Origin: Penicillus capitatus
Taxonomy: Eukaryota > Chlorophyta
Reading direction: 5' to 3'
Assembly (NCBI GenBank): GCA_965649825.1
Contig: OZ287694.1
Coordinates: 2,170,001-2,234,000, forward strand
Length of the DNA stretch: 64,000 nt
This document shows positions 11,334 to 26,300 of this stretch, one piece after another. Positions within the stretch are counted from its first letter, which is position 1; every line of letters starts with the position of its first letter. The translations under genes were made by a program, and so were the position numbers. The notes beneath the pieces were generated by a model that ran no database searches, was not told the DNA's origin, and was given only the letters and a program-made list of their open reading frames with translations.

Positions 11334-14300
11334 ATGACGCAAGAGGCACCGCTATCCGACGCCGCCACTCATGTCGCCGCCAAACGGCGAAACGAAAAGG
11401 ACGTTGTTCAGGAGGTGCCGTTGTCCAGTGGCATTGCCGCGGAAAGGCATGTCCCCTGGGTAGGTGTTGACGCAATTCTACGGTCCGCTTTTGGCCACAG
11501 CGCACGCTTCGCCGGCGGCGGCGTGTCCGGCGGAATGGAAGGAAGTCGAAGAACTGGTCGGCGGCTTTGCGCAGTACTTAACGTCGCTGCATCACGTGTC
11601 GCATAGTAGTATGGAGATTCGGGTGAGGTCGCATAGGTCACACGTCCTCTATGGATCTCTCACACTTTAGATACCAGATGTCGACTGCCTTTCCGAAGCA
11701 CGAAGCTGCGAGGCGTCGTTGCGTCTCCTGGAGAGCGCCGTGGTCGAATGGACGGAATCGCTTTCGAATGCGCTTCATGACGAGACGTGCGTTCAAGTGG
11801 CGGCTGGATCGGGTCCGGCGGCGGAGGTGGAGTTCTGGCGGCGGCGTCTCGCTTTTCTTTCGGCATTGACGGAGCAGCTTCAGTCGAAGACCGTCTGCGA
11901 TATCTTGGCCATCGTCGACGACGTCACATCAGGACACAGCAAAGCGCTTCAGGCGTTTGCCGATCCGTCGACGGCGCTGAAACGACGGACGGCCGAGTCG
12001 CGCGACAATGTGAAGTTTCTGACCATGCTCGAGCGACACTTCGCCGTTTTGGCCACGGGATCGTTGACGGCAGTGACAGAAACGCTGCCGACCATGATGA
12101 ACACGCTGCGCACGGTAAGTCGCGCCGCCACTTGTGCATCCAACCATCGCCGCTGCAGATCTGGATCATGTCACGGTACTACAACGACGACCAGAAAATG
12201 GGCGGACTCTTCCGCAAGATCGCCATCCAGATTGGCGACCGAGCGGAAGCGGCGGTGGATATCAAGACGCTCTTCAAACAGGACGCCGGACACACGACGG
12301 CCCTTCTCGCGAACGCGACGCATATGTTGGAAGCCTGGTATACGGCATACATGCAGGTAGGCATGGATCCGTCGGAGCGTGGGTTTGGTAACCGTACTCG
12401 GGTGAGCAGGTTCGCGAGACGATCGAAGCTTCTCGACGCGACGCTCGGTGGGAGTTCTCGCGTTCGATGCTCTTCGAACGAACCCAACATATGGCGCTGG
12501 TGTGTCGTGATCTCTCAGAGATGGTCGACATCGTCGACGACTTCTTCAAGTTCCTCGGTCCCGAGCTCAAAGCCGTCGTCGGTGCGCCGCCTCGCCAGTC
12601 ACATCCCTTCGCAGACGTCACATCATTCAGGGGAAACGAGCGGCATCGATCAGATCCTCGAGACCGTCGTGGTCATGTGCGAAGCCGTGGAGGCCGTGCC
12701 GTTCGACGTCTTCGACGTCGCCTGCTCGGAACCGTGGTCCAAAGTCAAGGCGCAGTTTCACACGGACAACGAGAGTATCAAGCAGTCGACGCGGGAACTC
12801 ATTGATGCGTCTTTTCGCAAACTGCGCTCATCGGAGGCGGCGTTTGAACTGTTGAAGTCTTTTGAGTCCATTCAAAGTCGCGGCGCGATTCAGCAGCAGA
12901 TCATGAGCAAAGCGAAAGACGTTCTCCGTCAGTTCTCTCGAGAAATGGACGTCGCCCGGAGCATCTTCGACGTCCACCAACAGCACCCGCCTGTGGCGCG
13001 CAACCAGCCGCCCGTTGCTGGCAGCATCCAATGGAGTCGACGGCTCTTCGCGCGTATTAAGCGCACTATGACCAAACTGGCCTCCTTTCTGACGGACCTG
13101 CGACAAGACGTCATCGGTACGTCACGCGACCGGCAGGATCGGATGGGACGTGCGTGATGGGACAGGTATCGACGTGCACGAGAAGTATATGTCGTTCGCG
13201 CGGAAAGTGATGCTCTATGAGAAAGAACGGATGCGCAATTGGGAGTCCAAGGCGACAGCGTTGTGTTTGCGTCATCTCAAGCAGCCCATTCTCAAACGCG
13301 ATGCATCGACGGGTAAGCAACAGGATGATCGCGCCGCCACCGCCGCCACCTGTCGCTGTCATCTAGGCGACATCCGAGCAAACTTCGCTGCGGAGCTGCG
13401 CGTTTTGATCAAAGAGACCAAGAGCCTGGACAAAATGGGCTTCGCGCTGCCCGATATCGTCGTCAACGTCGCGCTACAGGACCAGAGCTTCCAACGCGCC
13501 GTCGAAGACCTCGACCTCATGCTCGAACGTTATCACCACGTCCGTCTCGCCGCCGTGTCCTGTACCGAGTGACTCTGCGGCGCACACAGGCGTTGCATCA
13601 TCTAAGCTCTATCGAGCGTGCGCTGCTCGAGCAGCCGGCGAGAGAGATGACGGAGAGTCTGCAGCCTGGGTTCTCGCCACTCAATTGGCACGCGCTAGGG
13701 ATCTCGGATTTTGTGGAGAGCGGCAACAAAGCCATTGCGCATTTCGTCTCCGTTGTCTCGCAGGTGCGCAAGAGCACGCACGGCATCGAAGGCATCCTGT
13801 CCAGAATCGCCAAAACGGCGCTGTTTGTGGAACCGGACAAAGCGCCTACAGAATTCGATGTCTTCGTCGACACGGTGACGACAAACATCGACGAAGCCGC
13901 GGAGAAGCTGCTCGAGACAACGCAGTCCATACCGCCGCTGTTGAAGAAGGTGGCGTCCGTCGTGTCTCACGACTCGCATCACCGCTGGCGTCTTCTCAGA
14001 TTGAGGAATGCGTTTTCGGCAGCCGTAGCGGAAAGTGTCCGGCGATGAAGAGCTTCTATGCGTACTGGGAGAAGCTGCTCTACCAATCGCTCACGGCCAC
14101 GGTGATCGGCGGGATGAAAGCGTTCGAACAGACGCTGCGCCACAGGAGCCATTCCAAACAGGCGGCGGCGGCGGCGCTGTTCAAGGTGTCGCTCTCGTTG
14201 AGTCATCCCGAGATCGTCGTCAGCCCGTCGGTGAACGACGTCAACAAATCCCTCGGTAAACTGAGCAAGAAATTCGTCGAATGCACAAAGCTCTTCGTGC

Positions 14301-17300
14301 GGTGGATGGATGGCACCTGCATCGCTGCGCCGCCGGTTCAGCGACGCGACGAAGAGGAGCCGTTTGTCTTTAGCTTCTACCTCGACATCTCGGCCCATCC
14401 ACAAGTACAGCGCCACGAGCGCGTTATCTGAGGCGGCGCCGTATCTCGTGTGTGGTAGGTGATCAAGGCCGTTCTCGGATTGAACCACTACGCGCAGAAA
14501 GCGATCTCGGCGATGCATCGCTACGTCGAGAGCTGGAGACGCCATCAGTCGTTGTGGAAGACGGAGCGATCCGGCGTCATCGAAAAGTTCAAAGCGCGGA
14601 GGCCGAGTTCTGAAGAGTGCCACGAACGGTTGGCGAAGTATGACAAGGTGAAACGACGTCTTGGCGGCGGCGGCGGCGATGTGACGTGCGACTGTAGTTA
14701 GCGACGACGCTGTTGGCACAGGCTCGATGCCACGCCGTCGAATTTCTCACCGTCGATTCCTGCGCCATCGCCACTTCGGTGAGCCACGTCGCGCGGCAAT
14801 GGCTCCAGGCAACGAGCGACGCCATGAAAGACATCGATGCGCCAAAGTGAGACCAGCGATGTCGACATACAGTGACGACTATCGTCGCAGAGTGGCGTCC
14901 GTCCGCGAGAGGATCACAGATGTCGAAGAACGCCTTAAGGGAGAGCCCACGACCGCCGATGACCTGAAGGCGGTGCTGACGGCCATCGCGTCTATCAGAC
15001 AGCAATGTATGCCATCCGTCCGACAGACGGTCGCTTAGAGTGCTGCGTCTGGTGCGTAGATATGAATCTCGAAGTGGCACTCGAAGACCTCGAAGAGCGA
15101 TTCCGCACACGGGTGGTTTACGCAGACGACGCACACCGTCCTGCGTGCGAAGCGGACCTCCGAGAGATTCAGTCCGTCAAGAGCCATTGGCTGGCCGTAA
15201 ACGAGGCGGCGGATGCGAAGGAGGTGGACATCCAGACAGCGAAAAAGACCTTTGCCGCCGAGACGACAACACAGGCGCGTGCCCCGCAGAGGATCGCTCG
15301 TAGAATCGCTGTCGGATCCAGGCAGCGGCGTTCGTCGGCGAGACCGAGGCGTTTTGGACACGCTTCAAGGAACAGTGCTCGACACTTCACGCGGTGCCTC
15401 TGGACGAGGGTTCCGCGATTCTGGCGAAGCTGGGCGACGAATGTCGTGTCTTTGTGGAGAGGCGAGACGATCTTCTGTTCTCTCAGCGACTGTTCGAACA
15501 GAGCCCTTTCGAATGCAGACAGCTGAACCAGGTACGCGTCGACGGTTATGGCGTGAGGCGCTGGATGCTGGATTCAGGCGACGGCCGAGCTCAAGAAGCT
15601 TCGGCAGATTTTTGACGTCTATGCCGGACACGCGTCTTGTGTCAAGTCCTATGCGCAGGTCCTGTGGTCAGAGATCGATATCAAACGCATGACAGACGAC
15701 GTCAACGCAGCGCTGGCGCATCTGCGGTCGCTCAGAGACCTGAAACAGCTGCCCGTCTATGCGTCCGTCGAGACAGCGATGGTCGGCTTTGCCGAGTCGC
15801 TGCCTCTGATGAAGATTCTCAAATCCGACGCCATTCGGTACGTCGCCGCCACAGCCGCCGCCGTGATGTGACGTCTGTCGCGTTTAGTCCGCGGCACTGG
15901 CAGCAGCTGATGACGGCAACGGGACAAGCGTTCGAAATGGACGCCAAGACGTTTACCCTCGGATCTCTCTTCTCGATGCAGCTGCACGACCACACCGACG
16001 AGGTTCAGAAAATCACGACCTCTGCCGTGAAAGAGCAGACGATCGAATTCGAGATCAAGAAACTCCACGACAGTTGGAAGGCGCAGCGATTTGCTATCGC
16101 CCCTTACAAGAAGGACGGCAAAGATCGAACGTTTGTGCTCAAATCGACGGAGGAGATTCTGTTGATGCTGGAAGACATGACGCTCAACGTTCAGTCTATG
16201 TTAGCGTCGCCGTTCGTCCGTCCTCTGCTGGAAGACGTCCAGTCGTGGGAGCAGAAGCTCTCGCTGATTGGCGAGTGCATCGAGACGTGGATGACGGTGC
16301 AGCGCAAGTGGATGTATCTCGAGAGCATCTTTATTGGATCCGACGACATCCGCCAGCAGCTCCCGAACGAGGCGAAGCAATTCGACGCCATCGATGCGCA
16401 ATGGATCCGGATTATGAGCGAGACCCAACGGCATCCGAATGTCCTGGACGCCTGTTCGGTGCCGGGCAGGTCGAGTGGACGATGCGGTCAGCCAGCGCGC
16501 AGGCTGTGTCGCGTAGGTATCCGACGTGGGTGCAAATGGCGGAACGGTTAGAAAACTGTCAGAAGTCGCTGAGCGAGTATCTCGATACTAAACGCAGCGC
16601 CTTTCCGCGTTTTTACTTCATATCGGATGACGAGTTGCTGAGTATTCTGGGTAAGGGCTGGCGGCTTTCGCCTCGTCGGGACACCGTGAGGGATGTCGCG
16701 TTTTAGGCTCGTCGGATCCGACGGCGGTGCAGGAACATATGTTGAAGATTTTTGACAACTGCGCTCAGCTGCGCTTCGGGCGAAATGACGCGTCGGTTAT
16801 CGGGATGACGAGCGCAGAGGGCGAAGGCTTTGCTTTTCTGTCGCCTGTCGCTGTCGACGGTCCCGTGGAGCAATGGATGCAATCTGTCGAGACAGAAATG
16901 CGCCAGACGCTGTTTCAGAAGAGCAAAGAAGGCGTCTTTCACTACGCGAAAGCACCACGAAACAAGTACCGCCGCCAATGCGCCGCCGACGCGCACGTCA
17001 CTGAGGTCCTAGGTGGATGCACGAGTGTCTCGGAATGGTGACGCTGCTCGGCAGTCAGGTGTGGTGGACCTTCGAGACGGAAGACGCCTTCGAGCGGGTC
17101 AAGAACGGCGACAAACACGCGATGAAGCGCTTTGCGCGCAAACTGGGCGTCAAGCTGACCCAGCTGACCCGTCTGGTCCGTACCGACCTGGAGGCGGAGC
17201 TGCGCCGCAAGGTCAATACGTTGATGATCCTGGACGTCCACGGACGCGACATCGTCGAGACATTCGTCCGCGATTCCGTCCTCGACGCGTCGGACTTCGC

Positions 17301-20300
17301 CTGGGAGTCGCAGCTGCGATTCTATTGGAACCGTTCGAAGGTCATTCGGCGTTTGCGACAAACGCCGCGACGTTGACTGGCGTGCTGTCCAGGACGACGT
17401 GGAAATCTGTCAGTGCTCTGGCGTGTTCGACTACGGTTACGAATACATGGGCCTAAACGGCCGTCTCGTGATCACGGCGCTGACGGACCGCTGCTATATG
17501 ACGCTGACGACGGCGCTGACGTTTAAACTTGGCGGCGCTCCGGCGGGTCCAGCAGGAACGGGCAAGACCGAGACGACGAAAGACCTCGCCAAATCGCTTG
17601 CGCTGCTCTGTGTGGTGTTCAACTGCGGAGAAGGATTGGACTACAAAGCCATGGGGTCCATTTTCTCCGGCCTCGTTCAGTCGGGCGCCTGGGGATGCTT
17701 CGACGAGTTCAACCGAATCGAAGCCGAAGTGCTCAGCGTCGTCTCCTCGCAGATCAAACAAGTCCACCGCGCATTTCGCCCTGGCGGCGGCCAAAATCTG
17801 TGCCGCCAGATTCAAGAAGCGTTGAAGCTCGGCGCGACGCGCTTCAGCTTCGAAGGAAAAGACGTCGCCGTGCGGCAGAGCACCGGAATCTTCATCACCA
17901 TGAATCCGGGCTACGCTGGACGCACGGAGCTGCCGGACAATCTCAAGGCGCTCTTTCGCCCGGTCACGATGGTCGTGCCAGATATGGAACAGATCTGCGA
18001 GATCATGCTCTTCTCCGAAGGCTTCGACCAGGCCAAGGTCACATCACAGCTGACGTGCGGAACGGCGCCGCCACGTGTCGCTGTAGATACTGGCGAAGAA
18101 GATGACGGTGCTGTACAAACTCGCCAAGGAGCAGCTCTCTAAGCAATACCATTACGATTTCGGTCTGCGGGCGCTCAAGTCGGTGCTGACGATGGCGGGG
18201 ACGCTGAAGAGGGAGAGTCAAGGAGTGCGCGAAGACGTCGTTCTGATGCGGGCGCTGCGCGATATGAATCTGCCGAAGTTCACCTTCGACGACGTGCCGC
18301 TCTTTCGCGGTCTGATCAACGACCTCTTTCCCGGTCTCGACTGCCCGCGTCTACGGTACCTCGCTTCTCACTCTTTTGCTCACACTTGTCGCTTTTCAGC
18401 TACGAAAAGCTCAACGACGTCGTCGAGCATCAACTCGAGCGTCGTGGGTATCAAGTGCGGCCTTCGAACACGACGCGGCGATCGGCGGCGAAGGTTTGCG
18501 TCTAGGTGCTGCCGGATCAGGTGGACAAGATCGTTCAGCTGTATGAGGTCATGCAGACGCGACATACGACGATGGTCGTCGGGCAGAGCGGCGGCGGCAA
18601 GAGCGTCATTCTCCAGACGCTCGCTCAGTCGTTGACGCAACTCGGCACGAAAACCACGCTGCACGTCGTCAATCCCAAGGCGCAGTCGCTCAACGCGCTC
18701 TACGGTGTGCTGGATCCCGACACGCGTGATTGGACGGACGGTTTGCTCTCACACATTTTCCGTGAACTGAACCGTCCACTCCATACCAACCATAACAGCT
18801 ACCTCGTCTTCGACGGCGACGTGGATGCGGTTGGGTCGACGGTTGGAGGACGCGAGAGACGGGCTAGGGGATGGTGTAGGTATGGGTCGAGAATATGAAC
18901 TCGGTGATGGATGACAACCGTCTGCTGACGTTGCCGAATGGAGAGCGTATTCGATTGCAGTCGCACGTGAAGCTGCTCTTCGAAGTGGCCGATCTGCAAT
19001 ACGCGAGTCCGGCGACGATCAGTCGCTGCGGAATGGTCTACGTCGATGAACGCAACCTCGGCTACCAGCCCTACCTCCAAACATGGCTCGCCAAGAGGTG
19101 ATGCACGGCTGCTGTGCAAAACGGCTGTCGTGGGTATGGTTTGGTTTAGGCCGGCGAATGAGAGGCCGCATTTGGAGCGACTCGTGAAGAAGTACGTTCC
19201 GCGTTGCGTGCGGTGGTTAGAGGAAGGCGTCAACGACGTCGGCGACCGCGCGCCGCCAATTCAGGCTGTCCATCAGAACGGCCTCAATGTTGTGCGTCAG
19301 CTCTGTGCGTTACTCGATGCGACGCTTCGGGAAGAAGACGAGCACGTGCAGCACGACGCCAAGGCCTCGCTACGGTTACGTTTGTGCCAGCATCTGACGG
19401 TCGCTCTGTCGCAGGTGATGGAGGCGGTGTTTCTCTGGTGCGTCGTTTGGAGCTTCGGCGCCGTTCTGGTTGAGAAACCGCAGGCGGCTGAGCGCAGCGC
19501 CTTCGATGCTTTTCTCAAGAGAATCGCAGACTATGGCGTCGTCGATGGCGATCACGTCGCCGTGATGCAACTCCCGTCGCGCAGCCTCTTTGACTACAAC
19601 ATCGACATCCCTTCGCTCCAGTGGACCACATGGGAGCAGTACGTGACGCCCTATACCCACCCACCTAGCGGCAACTTCGCCGAGATTTTCGTCCCGACGG
19701 TCGATACCGTGAGGTAACGCACGCGACAATGGCGGCGGGGGAGAAGATAACGTGGCGGCGCTGCGCTTAGGTCGACGTGGTTGCTGAATCTCTTCGTCCA
19801 AGCAGGCCATCCCTGTCTCTTCGTTGGCGAATCGGGCACGGCCAAGACGGCAACTATCCAACGCTACTTACACGGACTGCCGACAAACGCGAACACCATT
19901 CTTGGACTCAACTTCTCCAGCCGCACGCGAGCGGGATTTCTTCAGGACGCCGTCGAAGGAATGATCGAAAAGAGAACCAAAGTCGCCGCCGCCACGCGTT
20001 CTGCGCCGACGCGACGATGGGTTATGTGCAGGATACCTTCGGCCCTCCCGTCGGCAAAGCGCTCAAGATCTTTGTGGACGATCTCAATATGCCACAAGTC
20101 GACTCCTATGGCACGCAGCAGCCCATTGCGTGGCTCAAGCTCTTCGTCGAGCGCGGCGGATTCTACGATCGCGGCAAGGAACTCAACTGGAAGAACGTCA
20201 GAGATACGCATGTCGTGGCGGCGATGGGTCCAGCTGGCGGCGCGCGCAGTGTCGTCGATCCGCGATGCGTCTCGCTCTTTCGCGTCTTCTCCATACCCTT

Positions 20301-23300
20301 TCCGTCGCAAGAGACGCTGCGTGTCATCTTTGGCACCATACTACGTCACCATCTCAGCGGCGCACCGTCTGAAGTGCAGCAGCTCTGTGGGTCCGTGACC
20401 CAAGCGACGGCACAGATCTACGACGCCGTGGTGGAGATGCTGCCGCCGACGCCCTCCCGTTTTCATTACGTCTTCAATCTCCGCGATCTCTCGCGTGTCT
20501 TCGAGGGATTGCTCTCGCTGCGTGTGCACGAACCTCGTCCTTTTCTGAGGCTATGGCGAAACGAATGTATGCGTGTGTTCTACGACCGGCTAATTTGCGA
20601 AGAAGATCGCGTCTTGGTCGACAACCGAATCAAAGACATCATCGACAGTGTCTTTCCAGACGAGGCAGCCGCCGTTCGCGCAGATCCGCTGCTCTTCAGC
20701 CAACGCGCCGCCATCGTACAGCACATCTTCGCCGATCTGCGCCTGCGATGACGCGCTGTCTTCGAAGGGCGATCGCGAGAGCTATGGAGAAGTGGGCGGC
20801 TACGAGAAAACGAGACAGTGCTACGAAGAGATGCTCGTCGCGTACAACCAACAGAAGAAGCCGATGCATCTCGTGCTCTTCGACGACGCCGTGGATCACC
20901 TCAGCCGCGTGTACCGAACGCTGCGTCTTCCAAGAGTGATCCGACGCCTATGGCATCTCGTTATGTGTGATGCTGGTTCGGTACTAGGGTCACACATTGC
21001 TCGTTGGCGTTGGCGGCCTCGGAAAGAAGAGCATGGCACGTCTCGTCTCTTTTGCCTGCGGATACGACGTCTTCGAAATCACGCTGACGCGCACGTATGG
21101 CGAAGCTGAGTTTCGCGACGACTTGAAAAAGCTTTACGGACTGCTCGGGGCCGAAAACAAGAAGGTCGACGAAATGAAAGCGAGCAGCCCCTAGGAGATG
21201 GCGGCGGTGTGTAGGTGACGTTGCTCTTTGCCGATGAGCACGTGGTGCACGAGAGTTTCCTCGAGATGTTGAACAGTATGTTGACATCGGGGATGATTCC
21301 GGCGCTCTTCGACGCCTCCGAAAAGGACGCAGTGACGCATGACGTGCGGGAGGAGCTGGAGAGCGACGGCGAGGCGCCGACGAAAGAACAGTGCTGGAAT
21401 CGCTTTGTCGCGCGCTGCCAAGAGAATCTCCACGTCGTCTTCGCTATGTCACCGGTACCAACACCAACCGTCGCCACGCGCTCGGTCGCGAGAGCGCTGA
21501 ATCACGTCTAGGTCGGCAACGCACTGAGAACGCGGTGCCGTAACTATCCGGCACTGGTCAACAATACGGTGATCCATTGGTTTGACCGCTGGCCGGAAGA
21601 GGCGCTGCGATCCGTCGCTGACTCTTTTCTTAAAGACTCCGACGTATGTGAAGAGAAACGGCAGATGGTGGTGGAGCACATGGTCTATGTGCACAAGTCG
21701 GTCATACAGAAGAGCGCCGAATACTATGACGCACTCAAACGGTAGACGCGTTGAAAAACGCTTTCGTGAGACCTTGTCGCGTCAGGCATTACTATGTGAC
21801 GCCCAAGAACTACCTGGACTTCATCGCGACGTACAAGAGGGCGCTGACCGAAGAGCGAACGAAAGGCCTTTTGCAGAAAGAGCGATTGAGCGGTGGACTG
21901 GAGAAGCTGATTCAAGCGGCGACGGAAGTCGATGCCATGCAAAAGGAGCTCAGCGAAGCGACGGTGGTCGTCGAGCGTGCGACCGTCGAGTGCAATGCGC
22001 TTCTCGAGGTGCCTACCTTACCGCAGACGAGGTGCACGAGATGAACTGCCTCTGTGCTTCAGTCTATTGCGACGAATACCGTTGAAGTGGAGAAGAAGCA
22101 ACGGGCGGCGCAAGAGAAGGAAGAGGAGTTGAAGGTGGAATCCGAGAAAATTGCCGTGGAGAAGGCCGAAGCCGAGGCCGCCTTGGAAGCAGCGATTCCT
22201 GCGTTGGAAGAAGCGGCGGCTGCGCTGAAAGATATCAAAAAAGACGACATTACCGAAATCCGTTCCTTTGCCAAACCACACATTCTCGTCCAGAAAGTGC
22301 GCCGCCGGCGGCGGAGTCCGTTCACTGAGCCGTGGCATGGTCAGGTCTGCGAGGCCGTTGTGATTTTGCGTGGTCTGAAAGATGTCTCGTGGAGTGGAGC
22401 CAAGACCATGATGGCAGATTCCCAGTTTTTGAAGACGCTGTTGGAGTTCGACAAAGATGGACTGACGGATAAGCAGGTCAAGAGAGTGAAGGAGTACATG
22501 AAAGATCCAAAGTTCGCAGTGGCCGAAGTGAAGACGATCTCAACCGCCGGCGCCGGCAAGCCGCCTTTCTATCCCCTTCGACACACGCGCTGAGGAAGCG
22601 CACTCTCAGGATTGCTGAAATGGGTGTTTGCCATGGTGAACTACAATAACGTGGCCAAGACCGTCGAGCCGAAGCGCAAGAAGGTCGCCGATTCGGAGAA
22701 GCATCTTCGTATGGCGCAAAAGGATCTTGCCCGGACGAAAGACGACGTCCAGAATTTGAACACGCAGCTGACGGTGCGTCAATGACATACGGCGGCGATT
22801 TCGGCGTTTCTGACGCCCGGTGTTCAGGATCTCCGCCGCCACTTCGAAGAGAAAACCGTCGAGCAGGGCGAGCTGCAAGAGAAGGCGAATGTCATGGCGC
22901 GTCGACTGGATGCCGCATCGAGGCTCATTACTGGACTGGGATCCGAACGCGAAAGGTGGACGCGAGACATGGCGGCGATCGAGGCGTCTTTGGCACATCT
23001 CCTTGGCGACTGCCTCCTGACGTCTGCCTTTCTGAGCTATCTAGGAGCCTTTACGCAGGAATACCGACGCGCTTTGCTGCACGACTGGCAAAACGCCATC
23101 CTCTCGAAACGCATCCCACTGACGCAGCCGTTTGCCCTGGAGCGTGTTCTGACGACGGACGTCGAGACGACTCTATGGGCGTCGCAAGGCCTCCCGCCGG
23201 ATGAGCTCTCCATACAGAACGGCATCTTGGCCTCGCGGTCTCAGAAGTGGCCACTCTGTATCGATCCCCAGATGCAGGCGCACGCGTGGATCAAGACGAA

Positions 23301-26300
23301 AGAAGGGGCGGAGCTCGACGGGCGCGTCAAATCGTTCTCAGACGGGGATTTCTTAAAGCAGCTGGAGCTGGCCATTCAATATGGCTTGCCGTTTCTCTTT
23401 GAAAACCTCGAGGAGCATCTGGATCCCGTCATCGATCCCGTCCTCGAGAAGAACCGGACGATTGAGGGGAGCCGCCAGGTGGTGATGCTCGGGGATAAAG
23501 AAGTCGAATGGGATGACAGTTTCCGACTGTACATGACGACCAAGCTCGCCAATCCACACTACGGCCCTGAAGTCTCCGGCAAAACGATGCTCATTAACTT
23601 TGCCGTGACACAACAGGCATGATGCACGAACGCACGAACAGACCCATACTGAGCTGAAGAGGCGGCCCTAGGGATTGACGGATCAGTTGCTGAACGTCGT
23701 GGTGGGCCACGAACGGCGCGATTTGGAAGAGCGCAGGGCGAGTTTGGTTTTGGAGATGTCGGAGAACAAGGCGGCGCTGAAAGGCCTCGAGGCGACATTG
23801 CTTCACGAGCTGTCCAAGGCACAAGGTGCGCCGCGTCTCTAGCATCGCGGCGTCTGTACACAGCGCCCGTCGCTGGCGGCGGCTGTCTTTTAGGGAATAT
23901 CTTGGACAACGGCGAGTTGATTCAGACGTTGGAGGAGACGAAGACGAAAGCGACGGAAATTGCTGAGAAGCTGCAGACGTCGTGCAAAACGGCGGCCGAG
24001 ATCGAAACGGCCTGTCAGCAATACCGACCCGTCGCCAAACGCGGCGCGATTCTTTTCTTCGTCCTCGAAAGCTTGGCAAGAATCTCCAACATGTACGAGT
24101 ACAGGTAAGACGCCTGCCTCTCCACGACCCTCTCGGACGCATGCCTCCCTCGACAGCCTCGCTGCTTTTCTCGGCGTTTTTCACAAGTCCCTCGTCAAGG
24201 CGCCGCCGTCAGAGGAGATCGCGCAACGCCTGTGCAACATACTGGACACCTTGACACTCGATATCTACCACTTTACATCACTCGGTAGACGGCACGGTCT
24301 GTGTGCGTCGACTGGATCCCTCTGCCGCAGGACTGTTTGAGAAGCACAAGCTCCTGTTTTCGTTTCAGATGACGGTGAAGATTGAAGAAGGCGAAGGTCG
24401 AATGCAGCGAGATCTGCTCGAGTTCTTTGCCAAGGGGAATACGGCGCTGGAGAGGAGCCCCGCCGCCAGGCCGTTTGAATGGCTGCCTGAGCAAGCGTGG
24501 CACGATATGACGAAACTCCAATGCCTGTCGACCGATTCCGTCTTCGCCTCGCTCGCGGAGGACGTCGCACGCAACGAGCTCAAGTGGAAGGCGTACTATG
24601 AGCACGAGGCTGCCGAAGAGGAGGAGGCGCCGTTAGGCGCTGCGCGTGAGATGACGCCATTTGAGAAGCTGCTTCTCCTGCGCTGTCTGCGCGTGGATCG
24701 CGTGACGGTCGCCGTGACGTCCTACGTGACAGGGACGCTCGGAAAAGCTTACGTCCAGCCGCCGGTGCTCCACTACCAGCGTCTCTTCGAGCAGAGCTCA
24801 GCAACGACACCTATTCTCTTCGTGCTCTCCCCTGGCGCGGATCCCGTCTTCGATGTCATGCGACTCGGCGAGCGACTCGGATTCAAACCGGGCCATCGAC
24901 TCAAACACATCGCACTTGGCCAAGGTAAGAGGCGGCGCCCTTGTATCCCGAACGCAATGCGATACGTACTGACGTTGACAGGAATGGGCAAGAAGGCAGA
25001 GGAGTTGCTGTCCGTCGCGTCACAGCGCGGTCTATGGGTCATGCTTCAGAATTGTCATCTACTGCCAAAATGGCTGAAGACGCTGGAGAAGTGGCTCGAA
25101 AAGACGACGCAGCCGCATAGCGACTTTCGTTTGTGGCTGACGACGGATCCGACGGAGAGCTTCCCGCTCGGCATTCTGCAGCGCTGCGTCAAAGTGGTGA
25201 CGGAACCGCCCAATGGACTGAAGCCAAACATGCGATCCTCCTACTCCAAACTCGACGACGCGGCACTCAGCCAATGTCCACACGCCGCTTTCAAGCCTCT
25301 CGTCTACATCCTCAGTTTCTTCCACGCCGTCGTACAAGAGCGGCGAAAATACGGTACGATCGACGGGCCCTTTGGCAGGGCGACAGTGATGGCTTAGGCA
25401 AGTTGGGATGGAATGTGCCGTACGATTTCAACGAGACCGACTTTCGCATCAGTATGACGCTCATTGCGACGTATCTCTCAAAATCGACGCCCGGCGAACG
25501 GGAGGCCATTCCGTGGAAGACGCTCAAGTACTTGATCGGCGAGGCGATGTACGGTGGGCGTGTGTCGGACAACGACGACCGTCGTGTGCTGCGGACCTAC
25601 CTGGACGAGTACATTGGCGATTTTATCTTTGATGAGTTCGGACGTTTTTGGCTTTACCATCATCACGGCGTCAAGACGACGCTGCCGAGGGAGACGAACG
25701 GCGATGTGGCGCACTACCGAAGCATCGTCGAGGCGTTTCCCGACGTCCTGTGTCCAACCGTTTTTGGACTGAGCGCCAACGCTGACATCTCATACTATAC
25801 GGACCGAACGCGGCAGTTGTGGACGGATCTCGTGCGGCTACAGGCGCAGTCGTCGGGTGGCGGCGCCGCCGGCGGTCCTTCGCGAGAAACGCTCGTTCAG
25901 AAGATCGTTGACGATTTGCGGGAGAGGATTCCGGAGCCGTTTGACGTGCAGCGAATCAGGAAGGGCACGCCGCGTCCGGAACCGTTGCAGCTCGTGCTTC
26001 ATCAGGAGCTCGACCATTGGAATCGCCTCGTGCGTTTCATGACGGCGAGTCTGGCGGAGCTGGACAAGGCGTTGTCGGGTGAGGTGGGATTCTCATCGGA
26101 TCTCGAAGCACTGGCCGATGCGCTGTACAACGGACAGCTTCCGTCGAGCTGGGCACGATTGGCGCCGCAGACAGAGAAGAGCTTGGGTCATTGGATGGAA
26201 AGCTTTGCCGAACGTTATCGGCAATACCGTCTCTGGATCGAGAAGGGCACACCAAAGGTCCTGTGGCTGTCCGGCCTGCACGTACCGGAGACCTTCTTGG

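Noticed and set aside
10756-11505. Long minus-strand frame of about 250 codons overlapping the dynein 5' end
   Set aside because: Only its last part continues into the RING gene; upstream it is the GC-rich shadow of the dynein exon and intergenic DNA.
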